Assembly (NCBI GenBank): GCA_017608295.1
Contig: JAFCGF010000006.1
Span: 117,214 to 181,213 of the forward strand
DNA from: Candidatus Woesearchaeota archaeon
GTDB taxonomy: Archaea > Nanoarchaeota > Nanoarchaeia > Woesearchaeales > JAGVZT01
Direction: 5' to 3'
DNA: 64,000 nt
Positions 17,315 to 25,427 of the stretch are shown here, in pieces. Within the stretch, counting starts at the first letter, position 1. Each line of letters opens with the position of its first letter. The notes beneath the pieces are model-generated. The model did not search any database and had not been told where the DNA came from. It worked only from the letters and a program-made list of their open reading frames with translations. The position numbers were made by a program, and so were the translations under genes.

Positions 17315-18208
17315 TCAGTCGAGCTCAATTCTCTGGAGTTCTTTGACTTTGTCTTCTTTTGCAGAATAGAATGCGACTTCACTGACTTGGCCTTCCTCGT
17401 CAAGCACGACCTCTGCGAAAGAGCCGTAGTTATGCATCCTGACAATCTCCATGGTTTCTGGATCCACGTCTCCGTATCTCCCCAGATTGCCTGCGTTTAG
17501 GATGAGTGTATTGCGATATTCGCTGATGCCGGGCGTGTGCCTGTGGCCGCACACGATGAGCCGTGGCCTGCCCTCGTCGGTGTTCTCTACCATGTAGCGC
17601 CTTGCCAAGGCGGATCCAATATGCAGCATGTAGGGCTTTCCATCAGACCCTCTCCTGGGAGCGCCATCCTCGGTCTTTTTAGGGGGATTGTGAAGTACCG
17701 CGATATCTGGCTGAGATGCCTTGAGATGCTGATACAATTCGCGCTCAGTGAAGTCTATTTTGATGTCAAAAGCCTCCTGGACGAAGGTGCTTCCAGTCTC
17801 ATTCGAGCCGCCGTAGCCTGCGACAACAAGTTCATCTAATGCTCCGGCCCCTTCAACAACTTCACCAAGAGTCTTGGATTCAAGGTGGATGTTCTTATCC
17901 TCGAAGAAATCGAAATAGTTCGGTCTTTCGTGGTTGCCTGGTATCATCAGCACAGGCACGCCTGTGTCGTCGAGCATTTCCTCAAGTTCGGAGTATTTTT
18001 CTTCGCTCCTCTTCAGGATGCGCTCCCTTAAGGCGGTGCGGTTCAGCCGGTTATCTGTAGTGCACTCTTCCATATCCTCTTTGGAGTAGGGTTGTAGGAC
18101 ATAGTCTCCGCAGAAGAGGAGAAGGTCTGCCTTGTCTTTCAGGAAGTCCAGTGCCTTTCCAAGGCTCTCATGGTCTCCATGTGAATCTGACAGGACGAAT
18201 ACTCTCAT
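17315..18208 (-). CDS. Calcineurin-like metallophosphoesterase
   Basis: A 297-residue enzyme with the full set of metal ligands in order: DSHGDH at 8-13, GDYV at about 35, GNHE at about 95, VLHNPP at about 176 and GHRHT at about 222. This is the class III phosphodiesterase arrangement with two metal ions. Size and the C-terminal addition resemble archaeal YfcE-like proteins; substrate is not predictable. A TATA-like TTTATAA lies about 20 bases before the start. Its stop abuts that of the convergent gene. Confidence 0.9.
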   Translation of the reverse strand: MRVFVLSDSHGDHESLGKALDFLKDKADLLLFCGDYVLQPYSKEDMEECTTDNRLNRTALRERILKRSEEKYSELEEMLDDTGVPVLMIPGNHERPNYFDFFEDKNIHLESKTLGEVVEGAGALDELVVAGYGGSNETGSTFVQEAFDIKIDFTERELYQHLKASQPDIAVLHNPPKKTEDGAPRRGSDGKPYMLHIGSALARRYMVENTDEGRPRLIVCGHRHTPGISEYRNTLILNAGNLGRYGDVDPETMEIVRMHNYGSFAEVVLDEEGQVSEVAFYSAKEDKVKELQRIELD

Positions 18209-18527
18209 AATGATTAAATCGTTAGGCTAGTTTATAAATCTTGTGGTTATTGACTACTCTTTAGGGGTTATGTGGGCAAATTAACTGTGTAGACCGTAAT
18301 CTCTTCCCTTGAAATTGAGGTAGAAAGAAACCAATTGGTGTGAGAGCGTGCGGAGGTACTGATTGTGCCGCTCCCACCCCATTGGCCTAGAGAGATGAGT
18401 TTAACAACTCAGATGTCTGATGTGCACGTCTTGTATATAAACTGTGGCTATACAAATTCACTTTTGGTTGTGATAATTTCACTTTTTTTTCAAAAAGAAT
18501 ATAAAAAAAAGCCATTTTCTTATCAAA
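18209..18527. other. Intergenic region with divergent promoters
   Basis: No gene seen. The left end has a minus-strand TATA-like TTTATAAA near 18230 for the phosphoesterase. The right end is very AT-rich with GAATATAAAAAAAAGCC at about 18498-18514, 20-25 bases before the ATG of the plus-strand regulator, consistent with a leaderless mRNA. The GC-rich middle (about 18345-18385) has weak self-complementarity but no convincing RNA. Confidence 0.4.
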
Positions 18528-19625
18528 ATGGTAACATCTCTCCTCCAAGACGAGAAGACACTCCGCATTCTGATTGAAGTCTGCCGAGGCACAGGTGTCT
18601 CAGTGAACCTGAGCTATCTCTCCAGGAAGCTGGGCAGGCATCGTAACACTATCAAGAAGCGGATTGATAAGCTCTTCGAGCACCGTATCATCAATCCTCC
18701 GGTGTATCCTTTCTTTGGCATCTATAGGCATTACCCTCTTCTTATCCTGGTGTTTGCCGATTTCCCGCACACAAAGAAAATCGTCAACTGGATGAAACAG
18801 GATGAGCACATCTTCGCCGCTTTTAAGATACGGCGAGGCCAGTATAACACCCTACTCGTGCTCTTCCACAAGAACATCCTCAATTATTACCTCTGGAGAG
18901 AGCACCTCACTGAAAGCGGGAAAATTCCTTCGCGTTACGATCGCACCCCCTCAGAGGCGCATTTTTACCCTAATCAGATGGTTGTGGAATATAGTCCTAA
19001 CTCTGCCTTCAAGCTCGTCAGGAACCATGTGGATACGCACGGCACCATCAGCCTCCGGGGGCACACGCTTGACGTTCTTGATGTTCAAATTCTCGAGCAG
19101 GTGCTCGAGGGTAAGGGTATCAGCGTGAATGAGCATCACATTGCGAAGAAACTCCATCTCCATAGGAACACCCTGCGTAGGAGGATTGCTGCGCTCATCA
19201 AGGAGAGGATACTCCTGAAGCCTGTGTGCCGCTTCCCGAGCTTCTTTGTGCCTCCTGACTGCGTCCTGCAGATAACCCGGGTGGAGATTAATAAGGACCG
19301 AGACGAGATTCTGAAGTACATCAAACGGGATCCCCATATCCCTATGGCCTGGCGTATCTGTGAGGAGCGGTATAATCACCTGTTGTTCGAGGTCTTCCTT
19401 GAGCTCGAGGAACATGTTGAATGGAGCAGTCGCCTTCGTGATAAGTTCCGCGGCGTCATAGGTATGACAGACACGACCGTTTTGATGGAGAAGAACGCCT
19501 TCAACATTGACCAGCAGAAGGTCAGCCTCGGAGCAATCAACAGCCATCTCAGGGCATTGAAAGGGGAAAAAGCGGACTATTTCTCTGGAGTGGACTCTGA
19601 CCTGCTTCTCTTCAGCGACGACTAG
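18528..19625 (+). CDS. Tandem winged-HTH regulator (Lrp-like duplicates)
   Basis: A 365-residue protein made of two similar halves. Each half starts with a helix-turn-helix: LSYLSRKLGRHRNTIKKRID at about 24-43 and the related IAKKLHLHRNTLRRRI at about 205. Each is followed by an alpha/beta region of about 100 residues resembling Lrp/AsnC ligand domains. It probably binds DNA as an internally duplicated regulator; target and effector unknown. A second tandem regulator of this kind lies at 23031-24068. It converges with aspS with a 4-base overlap of stops. Confidence 0.75.
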   Translation: MVTSLLQDEKTLRILIEVCRGTGVSVNLSYLSRKLGRHRNTIKKRIDKLFEHRIINPPVYPFFGIYRHYPLLILVFADFPHTKKIVNWMKQDEHIFAAFKIRRGQYNTLLVLFHKNILNYYLWREHLTESGKIPSRYDRTPSEAHFYPNQMVVEYSPNSAFKLVRNHVDTHGTISLRGHTLDVLDVQILEQVLEGKGISVNEHHIAKKLHLHRNTLRRRIAALIKERILLKPVCRFPSFFVPPDCVLQITRVEINKDRDEILKYIKRDPHIPMAWRICEERYNHLLFEVFLELEEHVEWSSRLRDKFRGVIGMTDTTVLMEKNAFNIDQQKVSLGAINSHLRALKGEKADYFSGVDSDLLLFSDD

Positions 19626-20923
19626 GGCGTCAATCGTTCAGGGTCTCTCGGAAGCAAGATTGCTTCCCTGATGTTTGGCAGCTTGAAGAGTCTCATCGCA
19701 ATCCTGTCAAGGCCAAATCCCACTCCCCCGTGGGGCGGGGCTCCGCATTGGAAGAGCATCGCATAGTCTCTCATCTCATCCAGGTTCACTCCCTTGTCTG
19801 TCGCCTGTGTCTTGAGGATGTCGTAGCGGTGCTCTCTCTGCGCTCCTGTGGCAATCTCAACACCATTCCACAGCAGGTCGAAAGAGCGCGTCCTATTGGG
19901 CTCGCCCTCTGGCTTCATGTGGTAGAAGGGCCTCACTGCCCATGGATAGCGCGTCACGAAGATGAACTCTGATTTGTGCTCTTCAAGGGCGTACTCGCCG
20001 ACCATCCGCTCTGCCTCAGGGTCGAGGTCATCGTCTGGCGCAAGCTTTTTGCCCTTCTTGGCAAGCATCTCCTTGAGCTCGTCCATGGGGATGCGGGGAA
20101 TCTTTTCCACGTCGTGAAGGGTGATGTTGTGCATCTCGAGCTCTGCTGCGCAATGTTCCTTTACATGGTTAACAATGCTTCGCATCAGCTCCTCGATGAC
20201 ATCCATCACATCATGTTCGTCCTTGATGAATCCCATCTCAAAGTCCACGCCGATGAACTCGGTCTGGTGCCTCGCTGTATTGGAGTTCTCAGCACGGTAG
20301 ACCGGCGCAATCTCGTACACCCGCTCGAGCCCGGCGACGACCATCATCTGCTTGTATATCTGCGGGCTCTGCGAGAGAAACGCCTTCTTGTCGAAATACT
20401 TTACTTCAAACATGTCAGAGCCAGACTCAACACCTGCCGAGGTCAGCTTTGGGGAAAACATATTGATGAATCCGAGCCTGTCAAAGGCATCAACCAGGGC
20501 CTTGAACATCTCTGACCGAGCCTTGAAGATGGCATTTATCTCAGGCTTCCTGAGGTCAAGAAACCGGTTGTCCAGCCTTGTGGCGAGCTCTGTCTTGATG
20601 TCTCCCTTCTCGTTGACCTGGATGGGCAGTGTCTGCATCGCCTCGCTTATCACATCGATGCTGTCGACGAGCACTTCAAATCCTGCCTTCGCGACTTTAC
20701 TCTCCACTGCTTTTCCTGAGATGGAGACGCAGGACTCATTCCTTAATTGAGGTACGAGCTCGAACATCTTTGTGTTGTCTTTCTTGATGACACACTGTAC
20801 GATTCCTGTCCTGTCCCTGAGGATGATGAACTTCACGTTCGCAAGGTCCCGTATGTCATGTATCCATCCCTGGATGAGGATGTCTGTGTCAGGTTTCATC
20901 TCTGCGATTGGTGTTCTTTCCAT
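19622..20923 (-). CDS. aspS: Aspartyl-tRNA synthetase, archaeal type
   Basis: About 433 residues, the length of archaeal AspRS (bacterial enzymes are near 590). An N-terminal OB-fold anticodon domain (WIHDIRDLANVKFIILRDRTGIVQ) is followed by a class II catalytic core: motif 2 YRAEN with HQTEFIGVDFEMGF, and motif 3 GGVGFGLDRIAMRL, ending LPRDPERLTP. The start at 20923 follows GGTGAGG by 5 bases; an earlier in-frame ATG at 20962 has a TATA box (GCTTTAAG) 25-30 bases upstream and cannot be excluded. Whether it also charges tRNA-Asn cannot be decided from sequence alone. Confidence 0.95.
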   Translation of the reverse strand: MERTPIAEMKPDTDILIQGWIHDIRDLANVKFIILRDRTGIVQCVIKKDNTKMFELVPQLRNESCVSISGKAVESKVAKAGFEVLVDSIDVISEAMQTLPIQVNEKGDIKTELATRLDNRFLDLRKPEINAIFKARSEMFKALVDAFDRLGFINMFSPKLTSAGVESGSDMFEVKYFDKKAFLSQSPQIYKQMMVVAGLERVYEIAPVYRAENSNTARHQTEFIGVDFEMGFIKDEHDVMDVIEELMRSIVNHVKEHCAAELEMHNITLHDVEKIPRIPMDELKEMLAKKGKKLAPDDDLDPEAERMVGEYALEEHKSEFIFVTRYPWAVRPFYHMKPEGEPNRTRSFDLLWNGVEIATGAQREHRYDILKTQATDKGVNLDEMRDYAMLFQCGAPPHGGVGFGLDRIAMRLFKLPNIREAILLPRDPERLTP

Positions 20924-21018
20924 GAGTGCCTCACCTTGTTCCTGTAATTGTGTTTTTGACATAGCACGGCAAAGGAGGATAATGCTACTTAAAGCTTTCC
21001 GCAGAATAAATAAAAACG

Positions 21019-21032
21019 TAGCCCTGCCAGGA
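21019..21032 (+). repeat. 14-base copy of the tRNA-Gln 3' end
   Basis: TAGCCCTGCCAGGA here matches exactly bases 21978-21991, the 3' end of tRNA-Gln in the same orientation. A 12-base partial copy lies at 21839-21850. The pair brackets an orphan gene, as expected for attachment sites left by integration at a tRNA 3' end. Confidence 0.6.
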
Positions 21033-21105
21033 ATGTTTAGGAATTGCAAATAGGAACAACTAATATAAATATGAACACTCCGTTATCTTAGTGAAGTGAA
21101 GCAAT

Positions 21106-21798
21106 ATGGTAACAAAACTAAAACCTGATGAGCCGGTCTTTGACCTAGCTCGATTCCTCCCAGATGTTGGGCAATCGTCCCAGACAGTTAACACGTGGCA
21201 TTTCAGGCCATTGTTCGAAGCCCTCGTGAAGGAGGGGAAGTCCCGATACACAGATTTTAAGGGAGGATTCTGGACTGTGAAGGCTGTGCTAGACACTCTA
21301 AACGCACTTGAGAAGCAGGAAGAAAAGTACAACTACGCTGACCATGGAGTTGACACTCAAGTCTTTGTACTCTATGGGAACGAGAGGTGGCTCATATTTT
21401 CATGGAACGGGTCTCAAGGGAAAGGCAGCACTGCCAGGTATCTTTTCAGTTTTGATAGTTGGGTGAGTACATCTTTCCTGACTTTCACGGAGAAGTCCGT
21501 CCTCCCCTGTTACTTTTTATGGTGTGCTGCACATGACGAGGAGACTGCTACCTTGTTCTTTGTACCTACGCCTGATTTAGCAGATTTCCTGGAAATTAGC
21601 CGAACCCCAAAATCCCGTAGAATCTCTGTGCTCGTGAAGAAGGAACAAAGATATTGGTGGGTCAAGAAAGTGGGCCCCAAGACCTGTGACATTGATGCAG
21701 AAAAGTGGCAGGTTGAAGTACGCTATAATGAATATGATAGGGCTGCCGCGCGGATATTAAACGAGTTGGATAAGTTGCCCAAAATGGGAAAAATCTAA
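21106..21798 (+). CDS. Orphan hypothetical protein between tRNA-Gln end repeats
   Basis: A 230-residue soluble protein, rich in Trp and Tyr (GNERWLIFSWNGS, QRYWWVKKV), with basic patches in the second half. I recognise no domain. A TATA-like TAATATAAATATG lies about 35-45 bases before the ATG. The gene stands alone between copies of the tRNA-Gln 3' end (21019 and 21978), so it may be cargo of a small integrated element. There is no integrase in the interval. Confidence 0.6.
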   Translation: MVTKLKPDEPVFDLARFLPDVGQSSQTVNTWHFRPLFEALVKEGKSRYTDFKGGFWTVKAVLDTLNALEKQEEKYNYADHGVDTQVFVLYGNERWLIFSWNGSQGKGSTARYLFSFDSWVSTSFLTFTEKSVLPCYFLWCAAHDEETATLFFVPTPDLADFLEISRTPKSRRISVLVKKEQRYWWVKKVGPKTCDIDAEKWQVEVRYNEYDRAAARILNELDKLPKMGKI

Positions 21799-21839
21799 GA
21801 TATAACTCACTAGCCCTAATTATTAACAGAAAGATAAAT

Positions 21840-21931
21840 AGCCCTGCCAGTAGCCAGTAACCAGCGTTGAATCTTCGATTCAACTGGCGTTTAGCACAGC
21901 TGAACACTTCAGTTCCTCAACTGGCAGGGCT
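21840..21931 (-). ncRNA. Candidate structured RNA with tRNA-Gln acceptor ends
   Basis: Read on the minus strand, downstream of tRNA-Gln. The 92-base element is closed by a perfect 12-bp pairing, AGCCCTGCCAGT with ACTGGCAGGGCT, and its last bases GGCAGGGCTA equal the tRNA-Gln 3' end. Inside are CAGTT-GAGG-AACTG and GTTGAATC-GAA-GATTCAAC hairpins. The interior does not look like a tRNA body. It may be a tRNA-derived RNA or a degenerate duplicate; transcription is inferred from its place behind the tRNA. Confidence 0.5.
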
Positions 21932-21933
21932 CC

Positions 21934-21975
21934 ATCACTGGTCGAAGAAAAGCGCTTCACGTAAGAACCAGTGAT
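21934..21975 (-). repeat. Hairpin directly 3' of tRNA-Gln
   Basis: ATCACTGGT pairs perfectly with ACCAGTGAT (9 bp) around a 24-base interior that contains GAAG/CTTC. It begins two bases after the tRNA 3' end and precedes the 92-base element. It could act in 3' processing or termination; no T-run follows it, so a simple terminator is unlikely. Confidence 0.5.
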
Positions 21976-21977
21976 GA

Positions 21978-22050
21978 TAGCCCTGCCAGGATTTGAACCT
22001 GGGTCCACAGATCCAGAGTCTGTTATCCTTGACCACTAGACGACAGGGCT
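21978..22050 (-). tRNA. tRNA-Gln (anticodon CTG)
   Basis: A 73-base cloverleaf with A1-U72 acceptor (AGCCCTG/CAGGGCT), discriminator A, anticodon stem ACAGA/TCTGT with loop CTCTGGA, and T arm CCAGG-TTCAAAT-CCTGG. CCA not encoded, no intron. A TATA box CTTTTAAAG lies at about 22076-22084, 26-34 bases upstream of the tRNA, so transcription starts at or near the tRNA itself. Confidence 0.95.
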
Positions 22051-22087
22051 GTGAGATAGTTGTGAAAGCACACTGACTTTAAAAGCC

Positions 22088-23038
22088 TTACTGGCGCGGG
22101 ATGAGGGAGGTGAGATAATCCCTGCGGTATCTGAAGCCGTGCCTCTTAGCAATCTTGAGCAATGACTTGTTTATGCCCGAGCCATATTGAGCAGCCTTCT
22201 TTTTCCGCCAGGCAAGCCCCTTTGGAAGCCCAAGCTCTTCAGCAATCTTCCGCAATGCCCATTTCTTGTACTCGTTGCGAATCTTCCACTCGGGGTGCAG
22301 TGACATCGCGCTGCGGATGACTTTCCCGTCTAGGAAAGGTACCAGAAGGGAGATGCCCAATGCGGAGGAAACAGCATAGTCACGCGTGAGGTCGCGCTCC
22401 CACATCCCATAAAGGCCTGACCAGCACTCCTCGTCCACGTCAGAGGCCCTGGCATGGCGTCGGTATCCTGCAAATATTTCCTCAGGGCCAATCCCTGAGA
22501 ACACATGCTTTATCTTCTCGCGTTGGGCAGCCTCTCCTGCAGCCATTATCACCGCTCCAACACCCACAGATACCGCGTTCACTGTTACCGATGCCTTTGA
22601 CAGAACATTTACAGTGCCCTGTATCCATTCTTCTAATTCATCGAGAGTGAGGGTGCGCTTGCGCAGGGGAATATCGATGCGCTTCGCTGCCAGTTCAGCC
22701 CATTTAAGGTCTTGGCCGACCCTGGTCTTGGTCTTGATGCCAGCAGTGTAGCTGATGAGCTCCATGCCCTTTGGAAGTAAATCCTTTGCGAGAAACGCGA
22801 GCAGTGTGCTGTCAACCCCTCCGGAAAGGAGTATGCCAATCTGCTTCTGCTTAAGAGTCTGGCAGAGAAGAATCCGTTGCTCTACAGCTGAGACGAGCGC
22901 ATCACGCACGAGCTTTAGATTAGGCTCTTTGTCATTTCTTATTTTTGGAACCTGTGCCTTCAGTGCTGTGACACGTGCTCTCCATTCAGATTCAGGGATA
23001 AGAACTCCCTCTCTGATGATGCCCGCGAGCTCAGCCAT
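22088..23038 (-). CDS. Asparagine synthetase-like amidotransferase, synthetase domain only
   Basis: About 316 residues. The ATP-pyrophosphatase loop LLSGGVDSTLLAF (SGGxDS) is near residue 85, followed by the asparagine-synthase fold with SGIGPEEIFAGYRRH and a C-terminal YKKWALRKIAEELGLP that matches AsnB-type enzymes. The N-terminal glutaminase domain and its Cys2 are absent, so the amino donor must be ammonia, a partner, or another amine. It may make asparagine or amidate another acid. The start at 23038 overlaps the upstream regulator by 8 bases, indicating one transcript. Confidence 0.8.
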   Translation of the reverse strand: MAELAGIIREGVLIPESEWRARVTALKAQVPKIRNDKEPNLKLVRDALVSAVEQRILLCQTLKQKQIGILLSGGVDSTLLAFLAKDLLPKGMELISYTAGIKTKTRVGQDLKWAELAAKRIDIPLRKRTLTLDELEEWIQGTVNVLSKASVTVNAVSVGVGAVIMAAGEAAQREKIKHVFSGIGPEEIFAGYRRHARASDVDEECWSGLYGMWERDLTRDYAVSSALGISLLVPFLDGKVIRSAMSLHPEWKIRNEYKKWALRKIAEELGLPKGLAWRKKKAAQYGSGINKSLLKIAKRHGFRYRRDYLTSLIPRQ

Positions 23039-24068
23039 GGTCTTCAAACTGTGTCAGCATGGGCTGCAAATCCCGGCGTATCGCCTGGTAGTGGTACTCC
23101 CGGAAGCCAAGCAGTGTCTCATATGTCCTGAAGACAGTCTTGAACTCGTTCCTCAATCCTTTGACGATGTGGTGGAACTCTGTCTGCGATTTCGCAGCGA
23201 TATAGATGAGCAGGTTCCACTCGCCGATTGACTTCATCGCGAGGAGGATATTAGGGTGATTCTTGACAATCTGCTTGAATTTTGACTCATGCACGGAGTC
23301 CCAATAACGCAACTGCACGAGCAAAGTGTACCAGTTGTATCCAATTGTAGAGAGGTTTGTGACAGCGGAGAAATTCCTGATGAGCCCGCTTTTCTTTAGC
23401 TTCTTGATGCGATAGCTCACTGCGTCGGACGATAGCTTCACGTTCTCTGCCATGCTGAAGTAGCTCTGGCGTGCGTCCTCTCCAAGCAGTTCGAGAATCT
23501 TGATGTCGGTCTCGTCAATTTTCTTGAGCAGCTCTTCTCTTTCGGGGATTTTACGGGATTCCTTGAACTCATGGAATTCCAGGGGAAGCAAGCGGTTGCA
23601 GTAGCCCTTTACTCTCTCAAGAAGGATGTAGTCATCAATGACAGTGTGGTGTTTGTTCATGATGTCTGTGAAGAACTCATCGAACTCATACACGTTGCGG
23701 CAGAGCAGGACTAGCTCGATATCATAGTTGTCGCTGTACTCAATGACGCTTACTACTGCGGGATTGCCCTTGAATTCATCGAATAGCTTCTTCTGGTTCT
23801 CATCGGACATCTCCTCGAGCTGGAGGAAGAGATGGTACCTGTTGTAGGCGAAGCGCTGGTAGTCCAGCAACGGCACAAACTGCTGGATAACACCCAGTTT
23901 CTGTAGCCGTTGTATGCGATAGCGCACAGCATCCCTAGAGAGGAGGACTTTGCTTGCAATCTGATTAAGGGTGAGCCGCGAATCGTCGGTGAGTAGTGTC
24001 AGGATTTTTCTGTCCTTGAGGTCTACCTTAGGTTTTTTGTCTAAATTAGCTTCAATTCTCGCTGTCAT
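23031..24068 (-). CDS. Tandem Lrp/AsnC-type regulator
   Basis: A 345-residue protein with two complete Lrp-like modules. HTH motifs are LNQIASKVLLSRDAVRYRI at about 34 and SMAENVKLSSDAVSYRIKKL at about 206; each is followed by an alpha/beta ligand-type domain. It overlaps the asparagine-synthetase-like gene by 8 bases, so it may sense an amino acid and control that gene and itself. A TATA-like TTATAATAC lies about 25 bases before the ATG. It is related in design to the regulator at 18528. Confidence 0.85.
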   Translation of the reverse strand: MTARIEANLDKKPKVDLKDRKILTLLTDDSRLTLNQIASKVLLSRDAVRYRIQRLQKLGVIQQFVPLLDYQRFAYNRYHLFLQLEEMSDENQKKLFDEFKGNPAVVSVIEYSDNYDIELVLLCRNVYEFDEFFTDIMNKHHTVIDDYILLERVKGYCNRLLPLEFHEFKESRKIPEREELLKKIDETDIKILELLGEDARQSYFSMAENVKLSSDAVSYRIKKLKKSGLIRNFSAVTNLSTIGYNWYTLLVQLRYWDSVHESKFKQIVKNHPNILLAMKSIGEWNLLIYIAAKSQTEFHHIVKGLRNEFKTVFRTYETLLGFREYHYQAIRRDLQPMLTQFEDHG

Positions 24069-24154
24069 GGGGGGTTAGAATTCTGATTTGTATTATAAAC
24101 CTTGCTCTTTTTCCGCACCACAAGGTTTTTAACTGCTTGGTATATGCACTGCCC

Positions 24155-25333
24155 ATGGGCTCAGTACGCGCTAATATCTGGAAGATGTACCTCTTTCGGC
24201 TATTCAGAGGGCTGCACTTCATCGCCGGGGTACTGATTCCCTTCTTCACTGACTGGGGTGGTATCACCTTTACCCAGGCTATGGTGCTACAGTCATGGTA
24301 TATGATTTGGATTTTCGCCCTAGAAATACCTACTGGTACAATAGCTGATGTATTTGGAAGGAGGACTTCTCTCGCCATCGGTGCGATAACAAACATAGCA
24401 GGTGCAGTTGCCTATTCATTTGTCCCGAACTTCTATGTGTTCATGTTCGCGGAGTTTCTCTGGGCCATGTCCCAGGCGCTTTTTTCAGGGGCTGATGAGG
24501 CGCTCATCTATGATTCACTTAAAGAAGTGAATGACGAAAAGGTCTCAAAGCGCATCTTGGGCAGGTACCATAGCTTTGGGCTTATTGGTATCACTATCGC
24601 AGCCCCTATCGGTAGCCTCATCGCAGCTACTCTAGGTCTGCGATATACCATGCTCCTTATGGTGGTGCCATTTACAGCAGCATTCTTCATTGCCTATTCG
24701 CTGAAAGAGCCGAAGAAAATCCATGAGGATGAATCTGTCAAATTCATTCATACTATCTTCTCTGGAGTGAAGACCCTGAGGCACAATAAGATCCTGCGGC
24801 TGCTCGCCTTTGATAGCATTATCATTAAGACCCTTGCGTTTATGATCATCTGGGTGTATCAGCCGGTTCTGCTCAACAGGGGGTTTTCCATAGGGTTGCT
24901 TGGAGTGGTGCACGCATTCATGGCAGGCATCCAGGTGCCTGTGCTAAACGCCTTTGAGCATCTTGAGAGATGGACCGGCTCAAAGAAGCGCTACCTGGTG
25001 TTCTCTGCGCTCATCCCAGGGCTTGCTATTGTAACTATTGGGCTCTTTAAGAGCCTGTGGATAACGATACCCCTACTTGTAGTTATCACAGGCCTTGGTC
25101 TCTCTCGCCATGTGTTGTTCAACAACTACATGCACAAGTATGTCAAGAGCTCCCAGAGGGCGACCTTCATGTCCACAGTGGGAATGCTTCAGCGCCTGTC
25201 CACTGCGATAGTATACCCTATAGTGGGGATCCTCATGGATTACTCCCTGACCACGACACTGTTTGTGATAGGTGGAGTGATGATTGTTATCTCATTAATC
25301 TCGGGAGTAGAGGAGGTTCATCTTCTCGATTGA
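24155..25333 (+). CDS. MFS transporter
   Basis: A 392-residue protein with about 12 membrane segments. The loop after helix 2 contains DVFGRRTSLAIG, the MFS signature. Start chosen at the ATG at 24155 (MGSVRANIWKMYLF); an in-frame TTG 18 bases upstream is weaker. It resembles DHA-type drug/metabolite exporters in length and helix 1 pattern. Substrate unknown. It stands alone, divergent from the tandem regulator. Confidence 0.85.
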   Translation: MGSVRANIWKMYLFRLFRGLHFIAGVLIPFFTDWGGITFTQAMVLQSWYMIWIFALEIPTGTIADVFGRRTSLAIGAITNIAGAVAYSFVPNFYVFMFAEFLWAMSQALFSGADEALIYDSLKEVNDEKVSKRILGRYHSFGLIGITIAAPIGSLIAATLGLRYTMLLMVVPFTAAFFIAYSLKEPKKIHEDESVKFIHTIFSGVKTLRHNKILRLLAFDSIIIKTLAFMIIWVYQPVLLNRGFSIGLLGVVHAFMAGIQVPVLNAFEHLERWTGSKKRYLVFSALIPGLAIVTIGLFKSLWITIPLLVVITGLGLSRHVLFNNYMHKYVKSSQRATFMSTVGMLQRLSTAIVYPIVGILMDYSLTTTLFVIGGVMIVISLISGVEEVHLLD

Positions 25334-25427
25334 GCTACTTATCTTCAAGAATCTTTATAAAGATGACATATGATTAGGAAATGGAAGCTGATTCTCGCTT
25401 CCATCATGCTGATTGGGGTGATAAGAA

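Noticed and set aside
21934..21975. Rho-independent style terminator after tRNA-Gln
   Set aside because: The stem is strong but no T-run follows, and a second structured element comes next.
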